NCBI GenBank assembly: GCA_027574665.1
Contig: CM050649.1
Coordinates: 65,500,150 to 65,564,149, forward strand
Direction of reading: 5' to 3'
Length of the DNA stretch: 64,000 bases
Source: Rhynochetos jubatus
Lineage: Eukaryota; Chordata; Aves; Eurypygiformes; Rhynochetidae
Shown: piece by piece, positions 13,401 to 25,400 of the stretch
Layout: each line of letters opens with the position of its first letter
Position numbering within the stretch: position 1 is the first letter of the stretch
The notes under the pieces: model-generated
Databases searched by the model: none
What the model was told of the DNA's origin: nothing
Seen by the model: the letters and a program-made list of their open reading frames with translations, nothing else
Position numbers and translations under genes: made by a program

Positions 13401-16400
13401 ACTTTTCTTTAATCTTCTCTGAAGCACTGGGGTACTGCAGTTGAGCAAATGAAATTTTATTCATTTAGAAAAGGCTTGAAATGATTATTTGGTTTGCCTC
13501 TTTTACCTAATAAAACACTCTAATGCTATTTTTTAATTATTGTTATTATTGTTTAGCATTTCCCCAGTGACTGCTAATTTTCATAAGGCTGTTTTCTGTA
13601 TTTCTCTGTCAGCTGAGATTTGAGACAGTCCATGCACAGCAGACAATATGTTGTAGTGGAAACATTACATTGTTCCATTTCTTCCCATGTGTTTTGGTGC
13701 TATTCATAGAATCACAGAATCACAGACTGGTTTGGGTTGGAAGGGACCTTAAAGACCATCTAGTTCCAACCCCCCTGCCATGGGCAGGGACACCTTCCAC
13801 TAGACCAGGTTGCTCAGAGCCTCATCCAGCCTGGCCTGGAACACTGCCAGGGATGGGGCACCCACAGCTTCTCTGGGCAACCTGTCCCAGTGCCTCACCA
13901 CCCTCTCCAGGAAGAATTTCTTCCTGATGCCCAATCTAAATCTCCCCACTTTCAGTTTAAACCCATTACCCCTTGTCCCGTCACTACAGGCCCTTGTAAA
14001 AAGCCCCCCCTGAACAACAATCATCAGACTGTGGGCCATTTCATCTTTCTTAGAGAGTCAGTGAGACACATCTGAAAGGATTTTGTCTAGTTCTCACTGA
14101 TGAACACAGGGATTTTTTTTCCTTTCTTTTTCACTGAGCTGAAGCATATATGAATGGCAGATCTTCTTGAGTGTCACTGCTTCTGAAGTGTAGTCCTTTC
14201 CCAAGCTCACCATATTTCTTTCTAGGATTTCTTTGATGAGAACATGTGAATAGTGGGTTAATCATATGCACAGCACAGCTACTCTTAGGTGGACTGGACT
14301 AACTGTGATTGCACAGCCAATTTGCACACGCACAGAAAGTCCAATGCATTTCTAAAGCATTAGGTAGGCTGCACACGTGCTGCCCATTTGCCGTGCGCAT
14401 CTCTAGTGAGCCTTTGCTCAGGAAATTTGTACATCCAACAGCACCTGGTGCTGCTCCAGCTGGGCTGCTGCATGTCTGGGATTCTTGGGTAGGCATTCTC
14501 AGTTTTCAAAGTCTTCCAGAGAATCTTCCCAGGAGGAAGATCTAAGGAAGTATTTCACTGTCAGATTGACAAAACTTCTTAGACTTAGAAGATCTTTGCT
14601 GGGCTTGTTATATTAGAGAGTAGTGTGATTCAACAATCTTAATGTTTTGACATGCTGCGCTTTGTTCTGTTTTTAAATTTTCTGCAGCGTACATGAAAGT
14701 GGAAAAAAGGATGGACTGTTCAAAGAAAACCTTTTGTTACGTGGATGTACCATTAGAAATACAGAAGAGGTTGCAGGAATAGTAATCTATGCAGGTAAAA
14801 GCTGTTTTTCTGTCTGACAAGGCATACCACCATTTAATAGCTTCCTTAAAATAATAACAGAATTCTATATGACCTCATTTGATGTAATTGCTCTGCAGGG
14901 CATGAGACCAAAGCTTTGTTAAATAATAATGGACCCCGTTACAAACGCAGTAAGCTTGAAAGACAGATGAATGCCGATGTCCTTTGGTGTGTCCTCATAC
15001 TTCTCATCATGTGTCTGTTTTCTGCCATCGGTAAGTGATCTTTAAAAGGAGAAACTTAAGTATCAGACTCTCTTGGGATTCATGTACTTAGCTTTCTCAA
15101 AAACATGTGCATCTGCCGAAACATGAAATCCATAAAGCTGCCTCCATATCGTCTAATTTTTGTTGTGTTTTCTTCTTTGAAATCAACATGTCTTGATACA
15201 AAGCTCATCTAAATAGCTTCTTAGTATCAATCAAATATTCTATTAGTACCAGGGAACTGAAGGCTTTGATTCTGTTCCCTGTGATAGCATCCAAAAATGC
15301 CAAGTCCAAAAGAAGCCACTTCATATGTAGTCCCCTCAAAATTACATGTTAGTGTAACATGCCGTTAGCCAACAAAGTAATTTATAAGCAGCGAATAAAC
15401 ATAATTAGCACAGTGCTGTTCACCAAGACTGTTTATTAAATCAAGGGCACAGTGTACAACATTGACACATGTTCCCTAAGACTGCATCTTTAACGTAAAA
15501 GAAAGAAATGAAAGTCTGAGTCTGTATAAATCCAACTAGAAGAACTGTCTAGACTTCCTGGAGTTTTTAAGGAAAAGCTGAGGTTCAGGTTAATACACTT
15601 CAGGCCATTTTTCTGTTCACTTGTGAGAAAGAATTGGGTTTTATGTTTGGCACCCAAAGTGATTCTTTATAAATGGAATATGAATTCCATATCCTTAATG
15701 TTTGTATGTTCTGTAATGTTTGTGAGTCATACAGCACAGGCACCAGAATGTTTCCTAACAACCATGGTGTAGTTTAATAACAACCTTATGCCATTTTAAT
15801 ACGTCTCTGTGTGCCTTTTTCCAGGTATTGTTAAATGCTGCTCAAAGATGAGTTTTTCCAGCTGTGAACCAGCCAGCATATTTGTTTCCACTGAGTTCAT
15901 GACACCCTTTTGTAGTGTCTCAGTGTTGGGGAGCCCAGTCCCCCGGGCTGGAGTGCCATGGTAGGCTTAATCGCAGGGAGTCTCTGCCTGCTGCTGTCCC
16001 CTCTGCCACTGTGTCCAAGGTGTTGCCCCCAGAGCACCCACAGCAGGGTCTGCGCTGCGGTGGCTTCGGTTCAGCTGAAACTCCTGAGATGCATGAACGT
16101 AAGCGGGAGGAGGTGACACACAGTAGGTGACACATCCGCCTTCACTTCTGTCACTTCTGCTGCAAGGATAGGAACCGCTGGCAGAGGGCCAGAGCAAACT
16201 GCTGGAGGTGGCAACAAGCAAAAACAGCTGGAAAGAAATTTGCTTGAGCCCTTGGAAACCAGAGGTGCCTGGTGCTTCAACACGTGCAAAGCTGTGTTCT
16301 GTAAGAGTCAGGCAATTTGTGTACCTTCTGTCAAGAAAGCGTAAGTGGAGATATGACACCTAACTAATTCCTTTGAAAATCTGAGTCAGGATATTTATAA

Positions 16401-19400
16401 AACAAGTCTTGATGTAGGTAATTCGCAGCGTGGGGCTTCCAACTTCTGCTCTCAAGAATGAAAATGTTGACATCAATAAAGACACCGATGCGGTGATAGG
16501 CTTATATTGGTAGTACAGGGGAAAAATAATTTGCTCACTTGGCTTAAATACTGTTCTTATTTTTCAAGAGTTTGGTGCTGGGTTTATGTCTCAAGATGTA
16601 AAGGAGCTTGTCAGACATGGCTTACAAAAGATTACTTTTAAAGTCAGCCTTTGTCCGTTTTTTCTGATTTCTGACATATAGTGACAGTAGTTTGAATGCA
16701 TCTTACTGTGGGGGAATTCTTCCTTGTTTTTAACCTTAAAAACATCAGGCATACCATTTTAGGTCTTTTAGGACTGCAGATCCTAGCGCTTTTACTTAAA
16801 AAGGCAACTTTCTGTCTCCACACAAGAATATAGTTTTCCCAAAATAATAATAACAACCTTATCTTTATTTAGTTATCGGCACAATCAACTTTAAAAAGGG
16901 TTTGAGCAAGGCTTAGAATTTATTCTGTTCTTAGTTCCTCAGCTTCCACACTCTTGACTCTGCTGATACTGTTATTTAAATAGTTCTGTAGACATGGTGG
17001 GTAAGATTCGCACAGTAAGATTAAAGTCTCTTCTGACTTTATCCAGCTGAAACTAGTTTAGTGATGGCTGGCTAGTGATACACCTGTCGCAGTCAATGAA
17101 GTTCTTTCATTTTAACACATCAAATCTCACTGAAATGAATCACTGTCTGAAGTCTGGTTTTCTCTGCTGATTACAGAAAGGGCCTAAGCTACTAACTGAG
17201 ACTAGCCAGCTCACTTTATTTGGATAAAGTTATGTGAAATGACTCTTGCATGCTGTCCTTATGGCATGACCCCTTTCTCAAACCCCAAATCCCGACAGAA
17301 AAAATCATGGTTTGGGGGTCTTTTTCAAAACTCATGCAGAATAGTTAAAAACAAATACCGTTTTCCCATGTAACTCACGTCTAAGAACAAATTCATACCA
17401 TAAGCATTTTTCCTTGGAGGTAATTTTCTCTCTTTCAACTCTTCTGCAGGTCATGGCCTGTGGGTATGGCAATATGGTGAGAAGAAGAAACCAATTTTTG
17501 ATGTTCCAGGGCCTGATGGAAAATATTTGTCTCCTGTTTTAGCTTCAGTATATTTATTTCTGACAGTGATCATAGTTTTCCAGGTAATCAAGTTGTACAT
17601 ACTGTCACCTCTGTTCATACTTCACTGTAAATGTGCAGTATGTGTAGTACCCCTTCTACCACTAAGGCATGTAAGAAGCTAATCAAGCAGTAAGAAGAAA
17701 TACATTTAGTTACTTTAAAATTAAATTTTAACTATAGGGAATTTGATAATACATAACCAGAAATCTAAATTAAATAAGAGAAGTGGTCTACCCAGAGGTA
17801 AAAAGATGATGACTTCTCTGAAAAATAAACAAGCTGATTAACACAGTAAGCAGTCAGAGCATCCTTGGCATTGGAGAAGAAAATTATCTGAGAACCTTCC
17901 CCAAAAGACTCAGATATTTTATTCTATTTTAAGCAAGTAGGAAGAGATGGGATGCAATGGGCCCTGCTGGGAGAAAACAAGCATTGAGCTTCATATCCCT
18001 CAAAGACTGTGGGTGCCACTTCGGGTACAGTGTCCTGGTATGAATGTTTGATACGTTTTCAACCACTTTCCAAAGATATGCGTCTTAAGAACTCCATATC
18101 TTAGCTAGATAACAAACTCTGGCAAAACTTGTTTGATTATGAAGAGAAATTTATTGAATGGTGAAAGGTGGTGGTAAGTTAACAGAAGTAACTGAGACTC
18201 ATGTCACTGTGACATGGGAAAGTATTCTCAGTGGGACAGTAGAGGAGGTTGTGTTACTGGAGACAGCAACTCCTTTACAAAAATGAATGAAAAAGGATAA
18301 ATTAAATTACTTTTTACTCTAAGATATTGGGTTATGATATCGGTTAAAAAAAATTCACCACAGAATTCTTTAAACACCAATTTTTAATTGTAGTTTTTGT
18401 TTAAATAAACACATTTGCCACTAGTATTACCTAATTTAATAACCTAAATAATATATGCAGTCAGGAATTTCTGTCCTGAAAAACATCTGCAGGAAAAAAG
18501 GTACAAATTAGATATTTCATAGAGTTTTGACAATTCTCAAGAAACAGTTGAAAATCGTTCCTGGAGAAACTTCTTCTCACATCTCTTTCTTCAGCAGTTA
18601 TAAAATGTGTTCTTCATTCAAATAATCTGCAGTGCAAAAGCCAAGATCAAATAGACTGTTCCCGTGCAGAGGTTTATACTTCTCATTTTGTTTCTCGTAT
18701 TCCTGCAAAGTGGATTTGTAATTAGTCTATTATTTATGCAGAATAAATTTATCCCATTCTTTCACATTTATAGGATTCTCCCTGTACTGTCTGTCTGGGT
18801 TTGGTTTTTTTTCCTTTCCCAGCTAGTTTCAACCTCACCTTAGCAGCCAAAGAAAGATTTGCTTCTAAGTTTTGATAATCACCTTCTAGACATAATGAAT
18901 TTCAGCTCTGCAATTCACCATAGGTTTTCATCATCTAACATAGTAAATAAACTCTTTTCAAACATGCTAATAACTTTACAGTACATGCTTAAAGTACATA
19001 GCCTCTTTATGTTCTAGTGTAGTACCAAGTTAACCAGGTTTTACTAATTCAATGTATCCTTGCTTCAGTTTTCTCATAATTCTCTTTCTTTTTGTGTATT
19101 GTAGGTTATGATTCCAATCTCTTTGTATGTATCCATTGAAATAGTTAAAATCTGCCAAGTATACTTTATTCATCAAGATAAAGATTTATACGATGAAGAA
19201 ACAGACTCTCAGCTGCAGTGCCGAGCTTTAAATATCACAGAAGACTTAGGTCAGGTGCAGTTTATCTTTTCAGACAAGACTGGGACACTTACTGAAAACA
19301 AGATGGTTTTCCGAAGATGCACTGTTTCTGGAATAGAGTATTCCCATGATGATAACGGTGAGCTCATGGTCTTTTCTATCTAACCATTGTACTTTGGGCA

Positions 19401-22400
19401 ATCTGAAGTAGATATAAAGTTACTGAAATCTTAAGAAGAAAACCAAAAGAAATTGCAGGTATCCACTCAGAAAACTCCATAATAGCTGTTTTCAGGTTGG
19501 TATAATTCAAGGTCTGTGTTCAGCTGGAAATGACAGTCTTATCAAAGTGTTCTGTAGCTGTCAAGACAGTTAAAGCTTCTGGCATTCGCTCCTGATCTAG
19601 TAAAGCCCCTGAGCACATGGCTAATTTAGGCAAATTGAATAGTGCCACTGGTATCACAATTGTTTTGTGTGTTGAAGTATACTTGTAAAATATCAGTTTT
19701 AAACATACAGCCAGTAGTGTCTGGTTGAATACCTGGAATGAGAGTATCCTTCTGTGCTCAGAAATAAGTGTAAACAAAGCTGCTGGTTTTCATGTTAATG
19801 AGAAACATAATCGGATCCAATAACATCTTTTACGTTAACTCTGTCAGATTCTTGTCAGTGCTCCTGTGTGACAGGGGTCTGTAGTAAGGTATCTTCATTG
19901 CTGTGTGAACACTGCAGCTGAGAGAATGTCCCCAGGTATCAGGTTTGAAAACACTAAAATGTCACTCTTTGTCACAAGGGAATGTGAGGGTTGTCATCCC
20001 TGTGTCACCTCATCACCCTTTTAAAATTACAAAGTGATTTCCTGTTTTGTGATTTGTCTGTAATTTCTGTTATTTTCCTCTAACATTTTGTTGTTATTAA
20101 TTTTCACATACCAGATCCTAACTCCTCAAATCGTACACTGTCTGTATGCAGAACAATGTTGATAGCTACAGTATTGCATTCCTGTTTGCAAAAAGTGAGC
20201 TGCTTAATCTACATAACATGTAAAGATCACTGATTACAAAGTTTTCTGAAAGAAAAGGTGAGCAAGTTGCTGGGTGGTACTTGGTTGCTTCCTGCGGATA
20301 AACCATGACACCACTAAAGAAGTGCAGCTTACAGATAAGATACAGGATAAGAGAAATAATCAAGATAGACTGGAAAATCTAAAAGATGCTTTAGGGAATT
20401 CATAAGATTACAGAAAGAACTTAAACAGGGAGTAGCTGTGACTTCCTACCTCTGTACCATAGGTTAGAAAGAGAGAAGAATTTGAATTAAGAGTATGTTT
20501 CTGGATTCCTCATTCTGCTTGTGACACTGATTATTCATTCCTTTTTTCTTTTTCCTTGCCATTGATTGTTTGCTTATTGATACTAATTCCGGAGCGTACT
20601 CAATTCCTTGCAGGAATGATGATGGTACTGCGATCTAAAACAGGAAAGGGAATTCTTATGAGCTTGATATCATCAGGTAATATATAGGCTGCACTGAGGC
20701 TCCTGAATTTGAGTTTTGAGTTTCAGGTCTTTTTTGTTCAAAGGGAATGTATTTTACAGAAATCTAAGTTTGTGCCTGCTTTCCTCTTACGATTTCACAT
20801 TACAATGTAAAAGTTAATGAAAGCCGAGTGCATTTCACTACAAACATAAGTTCCAAATAAATACATAAACGGATTCTTTTTTCGGTGATTCCTTTCACGT
20901 ATGGCTATTTTAGGGCTTTCTTATAACACCAGTCAGTATAAAATTTCTGACAAATATGATCTTTAAATTGACACAGAATATATACAAAATATTTTGTACA
21001 CAGCATTTTGTTCTTTTCTCCTCTACAGAAAATAGCTCTTTCTCTGTCGTTCTCTATGTAAATGGTGATAAATTCTATTGATTTTGTTCCCTATAATCAG
21101 GATCAATAACAAAGTAAAAACCATTCTTCATTTAAGTGTTTTGATAGCTCTATTCTCCAGTCTGATTTTGTAATCATCTCTTATCTTTTCTGCTGCTGAA
21201 ACCTTCTTGCTTAGATATGGTAAAATGTCTATCACAGCGCTTTCTGGTTTTAGGGAGCGCATCAACAACATTTCGTTCCTGTGTGCTTACTTGCAAATGA
21301 TTTGTCAGATGTTTTTCTGTCTTATACCAGAGTATCTGAATTCCCTTCTGAGGTCTTGGGGCATATGTTATAACTGATGCCATCCTGCTGTGCACCTCAG
21401 GTTTTGCTGAAAATTTAATGAATTAGAAAATTCTGAAGTCTTTCATTTGGCAAATGATCTGAGGGTGCCATATATGCAAGAAAACCAAGTAAAATTCGGC
21501 TGCCTTTTCTTATCTGTTTCAAAGATGATCTGTGTCTTTGCTTAGCTGAGTTATTTTGTAGGCATAGTGGTTTGTTACTTGGAATCAAACTCTGAATATC
21601 ACTTTAGATGGAGAAATGAATTCAAAATTGTTATACACGAGTCAAGATTCAAAAGCTGAAGATAATGGGTCATTTTCTACTGTAAAAGCAGATAACTCAG
21701 GATGGAAATACCCTTGTTCTGAGCTCTTTGGCCTAAGTTTGTTATTCTGCTGTGTCTGGTAGCAGTGCCTGTTATTTCAGTTGCTTGACCCTCATCATGA
21801 TAAGATGCTGTTTTCAGTTATGGATAGTTTTACAGAACTTTAACTATTTGGTTCAACTTTTCCATGCCAGATGTTTGCCTCAGGCATGAATTCTGGGGGA
21901 GAAATTTCAGTCAGAACAGCTCCATTCAACCATATCCAAGAACAAGGCTAAGATGTAACACACTTCTTTCCCACGCTAAGAAACACTGTCAAATTTTCCT
22001 CTGAAGTCATCTACAGGCCCTGTATTCTGGGGCTCAGCCATGCACACGTACAGAGGGGGAAAGTTATGCCTACAGTGGCAGAATGAGGGTCTGAAATATC
22101 CTCACTTTGGAACTTTACTTTTCTGTGGAAGCATTTTTTCTGCATAATTAGGACTGCTGCATATCTGTTAATTACTCAATCAACAGACTGTGCATAGCCT
22201 TTACGAATTTTCTCTATGCTGCATTATAAGCTCTTCTCCCTGAAATTGTTGACGGTTATGAGCTGTTATCCCATTCTTTTCTGCTCTACGGGGATTGTTA
22301 TACTGCATTTGCCATCATCATATCCAAGTTCCTTCCACTAGTGCATTAAGCAATGCATGTGACTTTCCTTATGTGTATCTTGGTCATTCCCCTTCTTCCT

Positions 22401-25400
22401 CTCCCTCTGCATGCAGTGCACAATTTGTTTGGGTTTGGGGGTGACTCAAAAGACATACACTATACAGTGCTAGCTTCGGCATATTTGAGGCAGCATGTCT
22501 TTTTCTTGAGTGCTGAGAGTGTCCTTATTTCCTTTGGAAATTTGTTCCACAAAGCCATGTAAATTCGCCACATGAAAGGTGAGCTTTATGATTACGAGGG
22601 AGAGTTCTGTTTTGTATCAGACATGGACATGTCAGTCATGGTTTTCATCACAGAGTCTTATGTGGACCTTATGCAGGGTTGAAGCAACTAAGTGCTTCTA
22701 AAATGAAAACTGAAACCCTGAAAAGACTCAATACTTTTTTTAGGTAGAATAGGGAACAAGGGGCAGTTTTCATTAATTTGCTGGAGAAAACATTTTCCTC
22801 TAGAATTCGCTAAGTTTCTTATGAGGCTGATGGCGCTACGCCCAGGAATATCGCATTGTTTTAGTCTAGACAAGAGGTGACAAAAACATGAATAATAGAG
22901 GCTGATAGATTGCACCAGCGTGGGACAGAATCTCTTAGCCAACTGGAGGTAGTACAAAGTATTACTCATGGGTACTGCTATGCAAGAGCTTAGCACTGAA
23001 GAGGAATCTACAAACTTGTGAAAACTGTGAGGGAAAGTGTGAGTGTACTCCACAACAGCTCCATGATGCAAGCGCTATCAAATATTCATCATTGTTCAGG
23101 TCACCTATAATATTTTAGTGATGGATTATGCACTGATCGGGATCAAACTGAGGGAATTAACGCTGCCCGTTCAGGGCCTGTGCAGACTATATTTATAAGA
23201 ATGGGATTCTTGTTATATAGTTTTAGACATTTGTATGGAAGATAGTCATCTAGTGACTTTACAGTTACTAGAGAAAATTTAGCACGTGTGGGATGTAATT
23301 CATCAGACCTATTTTAGACATCTGCGTTTGTTGTTTCACACCTACCTGTTTCTTGTGGTTTAGAATTCTAAATACAAGTGAGAAGAATTCCCACCTCATG
23401 TCTGTGTGACATACATTCTTAACTGCTCTGTTGTCTCTTTCAATGATTCTTCTTGATTCGCAGACTGTTAATTCAGCAGCAGGGTATGTCATGGACTACT
23501 CTGAGTGGGAAAACGATTGTCCCATTCATAAATGTCGTGAGCATTTATGGAATAACCATTGGCACTATACTTTCGTTAAATCCCAGAATTATTCTTCCAA
23601 TCAGTACTTCCTCCTAGCCCAAAAGAAGCCCTAGCACAAAATCAAAAAATAGAATTGTTTCCCTATGTGTAAAATTGCATTGCCATACCACAGCTCTTCC
23701 CTTTAGGCTAGTACCTGGCTTCGAACAATTCTTTTAACTGGCCATGCCCCAAGTCTATCTGCTAATCCCTTTTTGGTGCCCAAAAGCTGACTGTGCTTCT
23801 TAAAGTAGTTATATGATTTAGGTGCAACCAGATGCTCTTGGCCTCACATTTGTTCTATTTGTTTGCCAAATGCTGAATTAATTGCACACTTGCCTATGGG
23901 GTGTGATCTCTGTTTTTCTAGTTTTAGCCACCCATTGAATGGAAACTTTGACAAAACGCAAGTTGAATCTCCATGAATGCAACCACACAAATCTGAACAA
24001 TCTATATTTTTCATTCTTTGCATTCCTTACCCTTCCTTCCAATGACTTTGAAAAATAACTCTAGACAACATAAGAATAAGAGAACTTTATGGGGGTGAAG
24101 GCAAATGGTGAAAACCTCAGTAATTTTCTCTTGCCTAATAAAGTTTCTTAATCACTAAATCTGCGATAGAAGAAGTTTCTTTCTGCTCTCTATTTTTTCT
24201 TGTTGCAGATTGGCCAGCGACTACTTTTCATGGAAAAGTGCATTATATTAAAGAAATCTCCTTAGTTTAGGAGGCTGTTTTCTAGTGGAACTTTCTTACT
24301 GTTTTTGTGTGTAGTCAAGAGAACATAGACTGTACATTCCAGCCACATTGGAGAATTGGATTTATTTTTTAAAAAAAGCATGAAAATCAATAAAACCTTT
24401 TCCATATATGTGGTTGTTGCTTCCAAAGGGACTTCTCATCTGCCGCCTTTACAAACTGACAATCTTCAGCAATCAGGGTAGTTCCTTTAAGCCTTTCCCA
24501 GAAAGATCAAAATCTTTAACAGAACTGAGTGCTTCAGGCACTCTATGTTTGTAGTTTCTCTTTACATTTGTTATTGCTTTTTGAATCATTTTAAATGGGA
24601 ACTGAGGAGAGAACCAGTGCCAGCAGATGTAGAACTCAGTACTTCAGGAGTGCCCATTATAAATGCTGTGGAAGACAGAAAAACTCATATTCAGAGATAG
24701 GTAATACTTTTTTCTAAGCATAAACCTACACTCACAATTGCTCTGGAAAATCTCCAGAAAAGTAGGAACGATATCCATTTCTAAGTGGAGAAAAGAGTTC
24801 TTAATGAAGGACTTAAGGTTATTCATTGTAAGTCCCTGCGGAGGCCAAGAGGGGAGAGGAAGGAAAATCTTGGTGTTTTCTAATCTCGAGACTTGTCCTT
24901 ATGGGACGTTTTTGCAAAGAAAATGAAGTTAGATTGTGTTAGCACACTTGTACAGATGTACAGCATGCTAGCTGCCCGACTGACTCTTTGTGTAGACACT
25001 AGAGTGCACTTCAAAGTGAAATCATCTTGTACTCATAAAGTAATAAGGAAGTAAGGTGGTGTGGTGGTGTAAGTACTGCATGTCTAGGTTTACTTCATGG
25101 TAGTTCAGTAACAGCATTATTTAATGGTTTGGGACGTAACGAAATTCTCCCATGGTTAAATCAGAGCTCACACATTGACAGCTGAATTATTCTGGTTTAG
25201 AGGGTCTACAGTTTTATTCTGATTGAAAAGAAGTCATTTAGAGTTCCGTGATCTCTCTTTTCTAGTTAGTGGAACATCTGGCTGTTGTGGCAACAGTGTC
25301 CTTGTCAGCCTGCAAGATGGATGCCTCATCATAGAACATAGATAGCATGGAAGGTAAAACAAAAACAAGCAAAATCAAATCTAAATGAAATAAAAGGGGT

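Larger units (their letters stand above)
7437..14687 (+). other. ATP10A: ATP10A intron (7.25 kb)
   Basis: The intron holds three CR1 fragments (8721-8974 plus, 10061-10170 plus, 13704-14011 minus) and an AT-dinucleotide-rich tract at 12771-12821. The rest is unremarkable AT-rich sequence; its open frames are short, overlapping and without recognisable domains. Confidence 0.85.

Noticed and set aside
15900..16360. Overlapping open frames on both strands in a GC-richer intron patch
   Set aside because: Frames overlap each other on opposite strands, match no known family and have no supporting splice or promoter signals.
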